Shown piece by piece: positions 52,053-61,164 of a stretch of 64,000 nucleotides of DNA; the stretch's first letter is position 1, and each line of letters opens with the position of its first letter. This DNA comes from Flavobacterium stagni (GTDB lineage Bacteria > Bacteroidota > Bacteroidia > Flavobacteriales > Flavobacteriaceae): positions 124,001 to 188,000 of the forward strand of contig NZ_SBKN01000001.1 in the NCBI RefSeq assembly GCF_004122105.1, given 5' to 3'. The position numbers and the translations under genes are program-made. Below the pieces are notes generated by a model, which worked only from the letters and a program-made list of their open reading frames with translations, made no database searches and was not told the DNA's origin.

Positions 52053-52766
52053 ATGAAAAAAATATTTTTTACACTATTACTAGTTGTAATTTCCTTCACC
52101 CTTCAATCTCAAAACATCGCAGACAAACCAAAAATTAGTGTATTAGGCAGTGGCTCGGTTTCTGTTTTTCCTAATGCCGCATCGATTACGCTACAACTGA
52201 CTCATGTGAAACCTACCTTGCGGGAAGCGGTGAATGAAAACCAACAAACCATGAAATTGATTCGGCAAATTGTGCTGCGTTATGTAAAAGATACCACAGA
52301 AATTAAAACGAGTTTAATTACAACCGATAAAGCTACGCGTTGGGATTCTAAACTGGACAAAGATATTTTCCTCGGATTTCGTTCCAATCAAAAAATCATT
52401 TTCACCATTTTGGATTTGGATAAAATTCAGGATTTAACGGAAGAATTATTGAAAACCAAGTTCCAACGCATTGAACGAATTTCGTATTTCAACACCAACT
52501 TTCAAGAACATTACAAAAAAGCAGAAGAATTGGCGGTGGCTGATGCTCTAGAAACCACACGAAGATTGGCCAAACACAGTGATGTACAATTGGGCAAAAT
52601 TTTAACCCTGAGTTCGAATAAGAGTCCGAACGACAGCAACGTACGCATCAATACCGAAGAATTTGAAACCTATGGAAAAGGCATGGGAGGTCGCGGAGTT
52701 TCTTCGAGTGGCGAACTCATCAAATATTCTGTCTCTGTAAACTTACAAACGGAAATTCTTAATTAA
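52053..52766 (+). CDS. SIMPL (DUF541) domain protein
   Basis: 237 residues. Signal peptide (MKKIFFTLLLVVISFTLQSQ), then the SIMPL fold: ISVLGSGSVSVFPNAASITL at the N-terminus, ITTDKATRWDSKLDKDIFLG, and KAEELAVADALETTRRLAKH before a C-terminal strand. The family sits in the periplasm or outer membrane with unknown biochemical role. About 40 bp upstream of an amidase gene on the same strand, so they may be cotranscribed. Confidence 0.88.
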   Translation: MKKIFFTLLLVVISFTLQSQNIADKPKISVLGSGSVSVFPNAASITLQLTHVKPTLREAVNENQQTMKLIRQIVLRYVKDTTEIKTSLITTDKATRWDSKLDKDIFLGFRSNQKIIFTILDLDKIQDLTEELLKTKFQRIERISYFNTNFQEHYKKAEELAVADALETTRRLAKHSDVQLGKILTLSSNKSPNDSNVRINTEEFETYGKGMGGRGVSSSGELIKYSVSVNLQTEILN

Positions 52767-52808
52767 TTATTTTTTACTATTTTTATAATCATACTAAAAC
52801 GCCAAGCC

Positions 52809-53426
52809 ATGAAAAAATTATTGAAAATTGCCACTGTTGGAATCGGTTGTACTGCTTTACTGTTATCCATTTTCTCATTTGATAAAAAAGAATATACCGT
52901 TGTTATTGATGCTGGCCATGGTGGTCAAGATTATGGAGCGCAAACAGCGGACATATCAGAGAAAGCGCTTACCACTTTGATTACTCAAAAAATTCAAGAA
53001 AAAATGAAAGATGAATCGGTAACGGTTCATTTCACGCGCTTAGACGACCAAATGAAGAGCTTATCTGATCGTGTGAATTATGTCAATCAACTCCAACCCG
53101 ACCTGTTAATTTCACTACATGTGAACCATAATAAAAACGAAAACGCGCATGGATTTGAGGTGTATTATTCCGATGATTCTAAAACTGCGGCAACTTCATT
53201 ATCACAAGCAGAACAATTGGCTACAACCTTAGCGGCACGAACTTCTTTGAACAATAGAGGAGTAAAAAAAGGACCGTTTTATATTTTGAAAAATGCAAAT
53301 TGCCCTGCCGTACTTTTGGAAATGGGATTTGTATCGAATGCGAATGACAAAGCGTATTTGACTAGTCAAGCGGGTCAAAATGCCATTGCGCAGTCCATTA
53401 TTGAACACCTTCAAAACCAAAAATAA
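52809..53426 (+). CDS. N-acetylmuramoyl-L-alanine amidase (Amidase_3)
   Basis: 205 residues. N-terminal membrane or signal segment (ATVGIGCTALLLSIFSF), then an Amidase_3 domain with zinc-ligand segments VVIDAGHGGQDYGA and LLISLHVNHNKNENAHGFEV, and the catalytic Glu in AVLLEMGFVSNANDKAYL. It cuts the bond between MurNAc and the stem peptide in peptidoglycan. It stops 3 bp before the GH3 gene, so the two are cotranscribed. No SH3 or LysM targeting domain. Confidence 0.92.
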   Translation: MKKLLKIATVGIGCTALLLSIFSFDKKEYTVVIDAGHGGQDYGAQTADISEKALTTLITQKIQEKMKDESVTVHFTRLDDQMKSLSDRVNYVNQLQPDLLISLHVNHNKNENAHGFEVYYSDDSKTAATSLSQAEQLATTLAARTSLNNRGVKKGPFYILKNANCPAVLLEMGFVSNANDKAYLTSQAGQNAIAQSIIEHLQNQK

Positions 53427-53429
53427 ATT

Positions 53430-54956
53430 ATGCCATTTCCCATTATCAATTCCATTGCCTCGTGGGTTTTAAAACAGCGCATTCACCAGATTGAATTGTT
53501 TTTAAAATACCCAAATGAAGTTCAAGAGGATTTACTTTTGAACCTCATTCGCAATTGTGAAGAGACGGTGATTGGGAAAAAATATGATTTTGCTTCTGTG
53601 AAAAGTTACCAAACCTTTATCGACCGGGTACCGGTTTCGCATTATGAAGATTTGGAACCTTTGATTGAAGAAACCCGTAAAGGCTATCAAAATATATTTT
53701 GGCACACCCCGATTAAATGGTTTGCCAAATCCAGTGGAACAACTAACGCAAAAAGTAAATTTATTCCCGTAAGTACAGCGGCTTTGGAGGATTGTCATTA
53801 CAAAGGCAGCAAAGATTTGCTAGCGATGTATTTGCACAACAATCCCGAATCCAATTTGTTTTTAGGAAAGAGTTTACGTTTGGGAGGAAGTTCGCAAATT
53901 TATGCCAACAACAATACCTATTTCGGCGATTTATCGGCGATTTTAATTGAGAATATGCCGCTGTGGGCTGAATTTAGTAGCACACCCAGCAATAAAACCT
54001 CGTTAATGAGTGAATGGGAAACCAAATTGGCAGCCATAATTCATGAAACGAAAAGCGAAAATGTGACGAGTTTCGCAGGTGTTCCTTCTTGGATGATGGT
54101 CTTGATGCAACGCATTCTCAACGAAACCGGCCATACCCAATTATTGGATTTATGGCCCAATCTCGAAGTGTATTTTCATGGCGGTGTGAGTTTTGAACCC
54201 TATCGTGAGCAATACCAAAAATTGTTACCCAAACCCGACTTTAAATACTACGAAATTTACAATGCCAGTGAGGGATTTTTTGCCATTCAAGATTTAAACT
54301 ATTCCAATGATTTGTTGTTAATGTTGGATTATGGCATTTTCTATGAATTCATTCCCATGTCCACTTTTGGTACACCCAATGAAAAAATAATCCGACTAGC
54401 CGAAGTTGAATTGGATACCAATTATGCCGTTGTGATTACGACCAATTCTGGCCTTTGGCGCTATATGATTGGCGACACTGTTCGGTTTACTTCTATCAGT
54501 CCGTACCGCATTCGGGTTTCGGGTCGGACCAAACACCATATCAATGTTTTTGGAGAAGAACTCATGGTGGAAAATACCGATAAAGCCTTAGCGCTGACAT
54601 GTCAAGCCTTGCATTGTTCGATTAAAGATTATACGGTGGCGCCCATTTTTATGCACGGCAAAGAAAAAGGCGCACATGAATGGATGATTGAGTTTGATCA
54701 ATCGCCTGACTCCGTGGCGGCATTTGCCGAACTTTTGGACAATCACTTACAATCCGTCAACTCCGATTATGAAGCGAAACGCTACAATAACATGACGTTA
54801 AATCCGTTGAAGTTAAATGTTGCCCGTGAAAACCTTTTTTATGATTGGTTAAAAGAGCGCGATAAATTGGGCGGTCAAAATAAAATTCCGCGATTGTCCA
54901 ACCAACGGGATTATCTCGAGCAACTTTTACAACTGCAACACAGTGCATCGCTATGA
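53430..54956 (+). CDS. GH3-family acyl-adenylate enzyme-like protein
   Basis: 508 residues, similar to the GH3 (auxin-responsive) family of the ANL adenylating superfamily: the ATP-binding SSGTTNAKSKFIPVS at about 108-122, YEIYNASEGFFAIQDL and LWRYMIGDTVRFTS. Plant members conjugate amino acids to hormones; the bacterial substrate is unknown. Signature residues for adenylation look intact. Its stop overlaps the start of a 45-residue lipoprotein gene. Confidence 0.85.
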   Translation: MPFPIINSIASWVLKQRIHQIELFLKYPNEVQEDLLLNLIRNCEETVIGKKYDFASVKSYQTFIDRVPVSHYEDLEPLIEETRKGYQNIFWHTPIKWFAKSSGTTNAKSKFIPVSTAALEDCHYKGSKDLLAMYLHNNPESNLFLGKSLRLGGSSQIYANNNTYFGDLSAILIENMPLWAEFSSTPSNKTSLMSEWETKLAAIIHETKSENVTSFAGVPSWMMVLMQRILNETGHTQLLDLWPNLEVYFHGGVSFEPYREQYQKLLPKPDFKYYEIYNASEGFFAIQDLNYSNDLLLMLDYGIFYEFIPMSTFGTPNEKIIRLAEVELDTNYAVVITTNSGLWRYMIGDTVRFTSISPYRIRVSGRTKHHINVFGEELMVENTDKALALTCQALHCSIKDYTVAPIFMHGKEKGAHEWMIEFDQSPDSVAAFAELLDNHLQSVNSDYEAKRYNNMTLNPLKLNVARENLFYDWLKERDKLGGQNKIPRLSNQRDYLEQLLQLQHSASL

Positions 54957-55090
54957 AGTATTTTATTCTAATTTGTTTGGCAATACTCACCTTTTCTTGC
55001 GGTCCCAAACGCATGAAATGTTATGGCCGTAGATGCGTAGAAGCCAAACCATTAGTAACAAAAAACGATCCATCTGCCCTTCCCTCTTAA
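54953..55090 (+). CDS. 45-residue lipoprotein
   Basis: Short open frame starting at the ATGA that contains the GH3 stop codon. The product begins MKYFILICLAILTFSC, a complete lipoprotein signal with lipobox Cys at 16, and continues GPKRMKCYGRRCVEAKP with two further cysteines. Translational coupling, a proper lipobox and a natural stop at 55088 argue for a real gene despite its size. From memory, similar mini-lipoproteins follow GH3 genes in other flavobacteria. Function unknown. Confidence 0.65.
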   Translation: MKYFILICLAILTFSCGPKRMKCYGRRCVEAKPLVTKNDPSALPS

Positions 55091-55123
55091 AATTTTAACA
55101 CAAAAAAACGGGATTGATTTGTA

Positions 55124-55145
55124 ACAATTGTACGACTTAAAAGTC
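55124..55145. promoter_or_regulatory. Paired palindromes upstream of the TonB-type receptor
   Basis: ACAATTGT at 55124-55131 followed by GACTTAAAAGTC at 55134-55145, two palindromes separated by two bases, 30 bp before the receptor ATG. No TAnnTTTG element is present here. Could be an operator for a metal or nutrient regulator; low certainty. Confidence 0.25.
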
Positions 55146-55174
55146 TTACCTGTAATCATCAATCAATCACAATC

Positions 55175-57394
55175 ATGAAATTAGTATTTCTGCCACTCAT
55201 GGCGTTGCTATGCGGTAATGTCATGGCACAAGAACAGACTTCCCGCAACGAAAACAATCAAAAAGTTAACGACACTACCAAAGCCAAAGTCACCACACTT
55301 GACGAAGTAACTATTGCACAAAAACGCAAATTCATCAAAGTTGAATCCGATAAAACTACTGTTACCATCAAAGACAATCCGATGGTGAGTACCGGAAGTA
55401 GTTTGGATGCGATTAAAAAATTACCGGGTGTAATTACTTCTCCAACGGGTGAAATCACTTTAAATGGAAAAGGCGTACGCATTTACATCGACGGTTCGCC
55501 GAGTTCGCTATCGGGTACCGATTTACAGAATTATTTGAGCTCGCTTCCAGCGAATGCTATTGAAAAGGTCGAACTCATCTACAATCCTGGTGCTTCCTAT
55601 GATGCAAATTCTAGCGGTTCTATCATTAATATTGTTACCAATGCCAAACGCAGAGCGGGTGTTAATGCAAGTTTCAATATCAACTACAATTTCAACAAAT
55701 ACCAAAAACCGAGTCCGCAAGTTTTAGTGAATGGTAAAGTTGGAAAATTAAGTTGGCAAACCATGACGGGTTACAATTATATCGATAGTGAAAACCGGCG
55801 TGGAACGCAGCAAACGTTTACTGCTTTTACCCCCGTAAAACAATTGGATCAAGAGAACTTCAGTCAGACCACCTACCGCAATTTTTATTTCCGTGGGGGA
55901 ACCAATTACCGATTTAATGATAAAACGAATTTATTATTGAATTATAATTTGAATGCGGCAAATGAACGTAATGAGTTCAAAAATTACACCATTGGTGACA
56001 ACATTGACTACCGCAATAACGGGACGACCAAGAATAAAAATTACAACCACGAATTGAGTTTACAATACAAACAAAAACTAGATACTATCGGTTCTACTTT
56101 TGATGTTACGGCCTATACGAATTTCTTGGATCAAAAGCCAAGATCAATGGCCTCTGCGGTGGATTATGCAACCTTGGCAACCTATAACAACTCCAGTAAT
56201 TCGGTGTTTAAATTAGGCAATCAATACTTGAAATACGACTTTGTTTTCCCTGTTGAAAAATGGAAATTTTCATTGAGTACGGGGGGTAAATACAACTTTT
56301 TACAGGTACAACAAGACGGTAATTATTACCTCAACACGGCTGTTCCCAATGTGATTACTTTTGATTATAAAGAAAACAATTTGGCTTTTTATGTGGAGGC
56401 GCGTCAAAAAATCAAGAAATTAAATTTGACCGCGGGATTGCGTTATGAGAATTTCCACATTGAACGTTTAACGAACACTTTGTCACAAAAAGTGAGTTTT
56501 ACCAACCGAAATTTGTTCCCAAACATCAGTGCGATTTATGAGTTTACGAATCAATTGAATGTATCCGCTTCGTATTCCAAGAAAATTAGTCAGCCTAATT
56601 ATTTCACTTTGAATCCGAATAATGGCTCCAATTTTGACCAATACAACTCGTCACAAGGAAATCCTTTATTGAACCCGACATTTATTGACAATTTTGAATT
56701 GAAATTTTCGGCGTTCCAATTTGTTCAATTGGGAGCCAATTATACGATTAGCAAAGACATCAACCAATTCGTATTTAGTGCAGATGCAGCGGCTACTACA
56801 CCAGTTAGTAATGCGACTTTTAAGCAGTTTGATCAGTTCCGAACCTTTAGTGCCTATGCGAATTTCCCGATTCCGTTGGATTATTTTTTCAAAGGAAAAG
56901 AAGAATTTCAAAAACGCATGAACAATATGGATCAGATGAACTACATTTTTGTCAACATCAATTATGTGAAATCAGATTTACGTGGGTATTACTTACCTTA
57001 CGGTACCAAAGGATTGTTTAATTATGCGGCGCAGTCGCAAATCATTTTGCCTTGGGGCATCAAAAACACTATGTCGTATTTCATTTTACCAGGCAATGGA
57101 AACTGGGAAATTTACCGCATTACTAAGCCGATCCAACAGTTTGACATTTCGTTCAATAAAGATTTTATGGACAAAAAATTAAAAATTGGTATTCACTGTT
57201 TTGATGTATTCAATCAAAACAATGTCAATGCTTTAGTGGCAGGAGAGAATTTGGATACCCGTTTCAGAGAAAAAATCGACTCGCGCGTATTTCGTTTGTC
57301 GTTAACATACAATTTCGGAAATCTAAAACTACAAAAAGAGAACACGGACATCCAAACGGACAAAGTGAACTCGGGTGGTGGATTGATGAAATAG
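55175..57394 (+). CDS. TonB-dependent receptor-like outer membrane protein
   Basis: 739 residues. Signal peptide (MKLVFLPLMALLCGNVMAQ), a short linker with LDEVTIAQKRKFIKVESDKT, a plug domain (SSLDAIKKLPGVITSPTGEI, VRIYIDGSPSSLSGTDLQNY, IEKVELIYNPGASYDANSSG) and a C-terminal beta-barrel rich in aromatic strand ends (FNLDTRF-type; ends SLTYNFGNL before a short polar tail). The N-terminal carboxypeptidase-like domain common in Bacteroidetes receptors is absent. Ligand unknown. Terminator follows and is shared with clpX. Confidence 0.87.
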   Translation: MKLVFLPLMALLCGNVMAQEQTSRNENNQKVNDTTKAKVTTLDEVTIAQKRKFIKVESDKTTVTIKDNPMVSTGSSLDAIKKLPGVITSPTGEITLNGKGVRIYIDGSPSSLSGTDLQNYLSSLPANAIEKVELIYNPGASYDANSSGSIINIVTNAKRRAGVNASFNINYNFNKYQKPSPQVLVNGKVGKLSWQTMTGYNYIDSENRRGTQQTFTAFTPVKQLDQENFSQTTYRNFYFRGGTNYRFNDKTNLLLNYNLNAANERNEFKNYTIGDNIDYRNNGTTKNKNYNHELSLQYKQKLDTIGSTFDVTAYTNFLDQKPRSMASAVDYATLATYNNSSNSVFKLGNQYLKYDFVFPVEKWKFSLSTGGKYNFLQVQQDGNYYLNTAVPNVITFDYKENNLAFYVEARQKIKKLNLTAGLRYENFHIERLTNTLSQKVSFTNRNLFPNISAIYEFTNQLNVSASYSKKISQPNYFTLNPNNGSNFDQYNSSQGNPLLNPTFIDNFELKFSAFQFVQLGANYTISKDINQFVFSADAAATTPVSNATFKQFDQFRTFSAYANFPIPLDYFFKGKEEFQKRMNNMDQMNYIFVNINYVKSDLRGYYLPYGTKGLFNYAAQSQIILPWGIKNTMSYFILPGNGNWEIYRITKPIQQFDISFNKDFMDKKLKIGIHCFDVFNQNNVNALVAGENLDTRFREKIDSRVFRLSLTYNFGNLKLQKENTDIQTDKVNSGGGLMK

Positions 57395-57414
57395 GTTTGA
57401 GGTTAGTTAGAAAA

Positions 57415-57448
57415 GAAAATCCCGATCGGTTGATCGGGATTTTTTTAT
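57415..57448. terminator. Bidirectional terminator of the TonB-type receptor and clpX
   Basis: AAAATCCCGATC/GATCGGGATTTT with a GGTT loop and T tract on the plus side; the clpX stop codon (57445-57447) lies within it. Confidence 0.85.
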
Positions 57449-58674
57449 GAGGCGATTTCTAATCGTTTCAATAAATTTTTGTTCAAAGCATGTTCGGCAT
57501 AATCTTTATCGATATCCAAGACTTTGTCATCCGTGCTTGGCATTTCATACATCGCATCGGTAAGAATCGCTTCGCACAGGGATCGTAATCCACGTGCGCC
57601 GAGTTTGTATTCCAAAGCTTTATCGACAATATAATCCAAGGCTTCATCAGTGACCGTAAGTTGGACCTCATCCATAGCAAACAATTTTTGGTATTGTTTG
57701 ATCAAGGCATTTTTAGGTTCGGTCAAAATGGCACGCAATGTAGGTTTATCTAGCGGATCCATGTGGGTTAGCACAGGCATACGACCGATAATTTCTGGAA
57801 TTAAACCAAAATCTTTTAAATCTTTTGGGATGATGTATTGCAAAAGATTGTCTTTGTCGACCGCTTCTTTTTTATTTGTACTGTAGCCTACCGCTTGTCG
57901 ATTCAAGCGCTTTGAAATGACACGTTCAATACCGTCAAAAGCACCACCGGCAATAAATAAAATATTTTGGGTATTGACTTCTACAAATTTTTGGTCGGGG
58001 TGTTTACGACCGCCTTTTGGTGGAACGTTGACTACAGTACCTTCCAAAAGTTTTAGTAAGGCTTGTTGAACACCTTCACCTGACACATCACGGGTGATGG
58101 AAGGGTTATCGCTTTTGCGGGCGATTTTGTCAATCTCGTCGATGAATACAATGCCTCGTTCTGCTTTGGCCACATCGTAATCAGCGGCTTGAAGTAAGCG
58201 TGTCAAAATACTTTCAACGTCTTCCCCTACATAGCCGGCTTCTGTCAATACGGTAGCATCGACAATCGCTAACGGCACATCAAGCATGCGCGCGATGGTT
58301 TTGGCAACTAAGGTCTTACCAGTACCGGTTTGCCCAACCATAACAATATTGGACTTTTCAATTTCCACTTCGTCGGCGGCTTGGGGTTGCATCAATCGTT
58401 TGTAGTGATTGTATACGGCAACGGATAGTACTTTTTTGGTTTGTTCTTGACCGATTACATATTGATCGAGGAATGCACGAATTTCTTTCGGGCGTTGCAA
58501 CACCAAATCGGAAGGTAATTTCACGCCATTACTGGAACGGATTTCTTCCAAAACAATGCCGTGCGCTTGTTCGATACAACGGTCACAGATGTGCGCATTG
58601 ATACCGGCAATCAACAGATTGGTTTCGGGTTTTTTGCGTCCGCAGAAGGAACATTCTAAAATTTCTTTAGCCAT
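57445..58674 (-). CDS. clpX: ATP-dependent Clp protease ATP-binding subunit ClpX
   Basis: 409-residue AAA+ unfoldase that feeds substrates to ClpP. N-terminal zinc finger ([20 protein letters not shown] through HICDRC), Walker [17 protein letters not shown], Walker [11 protein letters not shown] and sensor/IGF-type region. Order tig, clpP, clpX on the minus strand is the usual one. The start codon lies about 75 bp after the clpP stop. Confidence 0.97.
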   Translation of the reverse strand: MAKEILECSFCGRKKPETNLLIAGINAHICDRCIEQAHGIVLEEIRSSNGVKLPSDLVLQRPKEIRAFLDQYVIGQEQTKKVLSVAVYNHYKRLMQPQAADEVEIEKSNIVMVGQTGTGKTLVAKTIARMLDVPLAIVDATVLTEAGYVGEDVESILTRLLQAADYDVAKAERGIVFIDEIDKIARKSDNPSITRDVSGEGVQQALLKLLEGTVVNVPPKGGRKHPDQKFVEVNTQNILFIAGGAFDGIERVISKRLNRQAVGYSTNKKEAVDKDNLLQYIIPKDLKDFGLIPEIIGRMPVLTHMDPLDKPTLRAILTEPKNALIKQYQKLFAMDEVQLTVTDEALDYIVDKALEYKLGARGLRSLCEAILTDAMYEMPSTDDKVLDIDKDYAEHALNKNLLKRLEIAS

Positions 58675-58749
58675 AAGTAAGCTGCTGAGCTACTGAAAAA
58701 CAGAGCGGTTGAAACTTCGTTGCTCCGTTTCTAAGTAGTTTGTTAAAAA

Positions 58750-59406
58750 TTATCTACGTAATACCTCGTCGATCATACCGTATTCTTTCGCTTCATCAGC
58801 AATCATCCAGTAGTCACGTTCTGAGTCTTTGTATACTTTTTCAAACGATTGTCCCGAATGGTTGGAAATGATTTGGTACAATTCGTCTTTTAATTTCAAC
58901 ATTTCTTTCAAGTTGATTTCCATGTCGGTTGCTACACCTTGCGCACCGCCTGAAGGCTGGTGAATCATTACGCGAGAATGTGGCAATGCTGAACGTTTAC
59001 CTTCGGCACCAGCGCATAATAATACGGCTCCCATAGAGGCTGCCATTCCGGTACAGATGGTAGCTACATCGGGTTTAACGTATTGCATGGTGTCGTAAAT
59101 TCCGAGACCAGCGTAAACACTTCCTCCTGGAGAGTTGATGTAGATTTGAATGTCTTTGGAAGCGTCAACACTTTCCAAGAACAACAATTGGGCTTGAATA
59201 ATGTTGGCTACATAATCGTCAACACCGGTTCCCAAGAAGATGATACGATCCATCATCAAACGGGAGAACACATCCAATTGAGATACGTTCATTTGACGTT
59301 CTTCAATAATATAGGGTGTCATTCCTGCTACGATTTTATCGAAGTAGAGGCTATTTACACCGTGCTTTTTCGTCGCAAATTTTTTAAATTCTTTTCCGAA
59401 ATTCAT
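58750..59406 (-). CDS. clpP: ATP-dependent Clp protease proteolytic subunit ClpP
   Basis: 218-residue serine peptidase that forms the double heptamer with ClpX. Catalytic Ser124 (TGMAASMGAVLL), His149 (SRVMIHQPSGG) and Asp198 (SERDYW) are intact. The N-terminus has the flavobacterial extension MNFGKEFKKFATKKHGVNSL before the typical segment IIEERQMNVSQLDVFSRLMM. A 329-bp gap with a G+C-rich repeat separates it from tig. Confidence 0.97.
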   Translation of the reverse strand: MNFGKEFKKFATKKHGVNSLYFDKIVAGMTPYIIEERQMNVSQLDVFSRLMMDRIIFLGTGVDDYVANIIQAQLLFLESVDASKDIQIYINSPGGSVYAGLGIYDTMQYVKPDVATICTGMAASMGAVLLCAGAEGKRSALPHSRVMIHQPSGGAQGVATDMEINLKEMLKLKDELYQIISNHSGQSFEKVYKDSERDYWMIADEAKEYGMIDEVLRR

Positions 59407-59507
59407 AAGTTGTGGTAGAATGAATTAATATACTTTTTAATACTAGATGCAAAAAGGAGTACAAAGGTTGTACCGCTTTTCTTAAACATGCCAAAGTGGC
59501 GGTTTAG

Positions 59508-59680
59508 GGGATGCAGCCCGGATTGTCGTGGAGGTCACCGGAAGTGGCGGTCGTGTTTTTGTGGGAACCGCAGTGCGACCGAAGGAAGCGCCTGTGGGGG
59601 CCGAACAAAAACCGAGCGGCAAGACGGTACCGCAACAAAAGCCGGAAAAGCTGCCCAAAACCCGAAAGAACGTTTTAAAA
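59508..59680 (+). repeat. Flavobacterial intergenic repeat, enlarged copy E
   Basis: The G+C-rich part of the 329-bp gap between tig and clpP. It starts CAGCCCGGATTGTCGTGGAGG and ends CAAAAGCCGGAAAAGCTGCCC (each given as outline of the repeat termini seen in copies A-D), with an inner inverted repeat GTTTTTGT/ACAAAAAC around 59550 and 59610. Frames open here (77 to 96 codons) carry no protein-like features, so I count it as a repeat. The rest of the gap, 59407-59507, shows nothing beyond the leader of clpP. Confidence 0.45.
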
Positions 59681-59683
59681 AAA

Positions 59684-59717
59684 AGCGTCAAAATCGGGCC
59701 GACTTTGACGCTCAAAT
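59684..59717 (-). terminator. Terminator of tig
   Basis: On the minus strand AGCGTCAAA/TTTGACGCT with an 11-nt loop is followed by TTTTTTTT. Confidence 0.82.
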
Positions 59718-59735
59718 ATAGCAATTATATTTTAA

Positions 59736-61070
59736 TTAGTGTTTCAACTCACCGTACATCGCTTTCACGAAATCTTCGTAGTTTACTTCTTTGGTTTTTG
59801 CTTTTACTTTGTCTTTGAACAAATCCAACATTTTTTGGTTCATCACTTGTTCTGACAAGCGACGCACTTCGTCTTGGTTGGACATTACGCGCGCCACGAT
59901 ACCTTGAACGTCCTCATCGGTTGGATCCATTTGACCAAATTGTGCCATTTGTTGTTTGATCAAACCAGAGGTGTAGTCTTTCAATTCGTCGAACGTAATT
60001 TGAAGGTTGTTGTCCTTCATGATTTTTCCTTCGATCAATTGGTAGCGCAATCCTTTTTCGGAACGCTCGTATTCAGTAGCCGCTTCTTCTTCAGAAATTG
60101 GGTTTTCACCAGTGGTTTGAATCCATTTTTTCAAGAACTCAGCAGGTAAATCAAATTTGGTAGATTCTACTAAAAATTCAGTCACATCGTTTAAGAATTT
60201 TTGGTCGGCTTGTTGTGCGAATTGACGTTCAGCATCTTCTTTGATTTTCGCTTTCATCTCGTCAACAGAAGTCACTGCTTTAGGGCCGAACAAACGATCA
60301 AACAATTCTTGGTCTAAGGTTGCAGGCTCATAACCAATCACTTCATCAATCGTGAACGTGATTTCGATATCCAAACCGTGTACATCATCGTGACCGATAT
60401 TTAAGACGTCCATCAATTTGTGATCGTCGTTGAATAAACCTTTTGTTTTTAGGGTAACCACATCACCAACTTTTTTACCCATGATTGATTTTACTGCTTT
60501 TTTATCGGCTAAATCTTCAAGGTCTAAAGTTGTACGATTATTGATGCCACGCTCTTCGTTGGCGAAGATCCCTGCTACATCATTTCCTTCTTCTACTTTA
60601 TCTTTGGCTACTACTTTTCCGTATTGTTTTTGGATACGCGCAATTTGACCGTTTAGCATCGTATCATCAGCAACTACATTGTATTTTACCACGCTTGTTT
60701 TTGCTGCTAAATCCACGGAGAACTCTGGAGCAAGACCCAATTCGAATTCGAATTTAAAATCGTCGGTATCCCAATTGAAATCTTCGGTTACTTTAGGAAG
60801 CGGATTTCCAAGGATGTCCAATTTTTCTTCAACCAAATAGTTGTTTAAACTGTCTTGCAACAATTTGTTTACTTCATCTAATAACACGGCTTTACCGTAT
60901 TGTTTTTGAATTAAACTCATTGGCACCGCACCTTTACGGAACCCAGGGATGCTTGCATTCTTGCGGTAGTTGGTTAACACTTCCTGTACTTTGTCTGCAT
61001 AATCGCTTTTGTTCACTTCTACAGTCACGACTGCATTCAAAGCGTCCACATTATTTCTTGTAATATTCAT
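59736..61070 (-). CDS. tig: Trigger factor
   Basis: Ribosome-bound chaperone of 444 residues. The ribosome-binding motif is visible in RKNASIPGFRKGAVPMSLIQKQYG; the middle region corresponds to the PPIase domain (GKKVGDVVTLKTKGLF), and the C-terminal helical chaperone arms follow (LPAEFLKKWIQTTGENPISE, GIVARVMSNQDEVRRLSEQV). The start MNITRNNVDALNAVVTVEVN fits the Bacteroidetes family. Promoter at 61108 overlaps the terminator of the upstream gene. Confidence 0.96.
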   Translation of the reverse strand: MNITRNNVDALNAVVTVEVNKSDYADKVQEVLTNYRKNASIPGFRKGAVPMSLIQKQYGKAVLLDEVNKLLQDSLNNYLVEEKLDILGNPLPKVTEDFNWDTDDFKFEFELGLAPEFSVDLAAKTSVVKYNVVADDTMLNGQIARIQKQYGKVVAKDKVEEGNDVAGIFANEERGINNRTTLDLEDLADKKAVKSIMGKKVGDVVTLKTKGLFNDDHKLMDVLNIGHDDVHGLDIEITFTIDEVIGYEPATLDQELFDRLFGPKAVTSVDEMKAKIKEDAERQFAQQADQKFLNDVTEFLVESTKFDLPAEFLKKWIQTTGENPISEEEAATEYERSEKGLRYQLIEGKIMKDNNLQITFDELKDYTSGLIKQQMAQFGQMDPTDEDVQGIVARVMSNQDEVRRLSEQVMNQKMLDLFKDKVKAKTKEVNYEDFVKAMYGELKH

Positions 61071-61100
61071 GAGATTGTACTAATTTTTAGTAAATAAAAT

Positions 61101-61133
61101 CGGGTTGCAAAAGTATAACTTTTCTGCAACCCG
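61101..61133 (-). promoter_or_regulatory. Terminator of the holin-like gene containing the tig promoter
   Basis: CGGGTTGC/GCAACCCG (61101-61108 and 61126-61133) with an inner AAAAGT/ACTTTT pairing forms a long hairpin followed on the minus strand by ATTTTATTT. The -7 element TACTTTTG of tig (61108-61115) is inside the hairpin. Confidence 0.65.
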
Positions 61134-61164
61134 TCCAACTTTTATTCTATTGATTTTTAAAGTC

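Noticed and set aside
59488-59818. Open frames of 77-96 codons on the plus strand between clpP and tig
   Set aside because: They lie in the G+C-rich repeat E and the tig terminator, have no start context or domain, and one runs into tig antisense.
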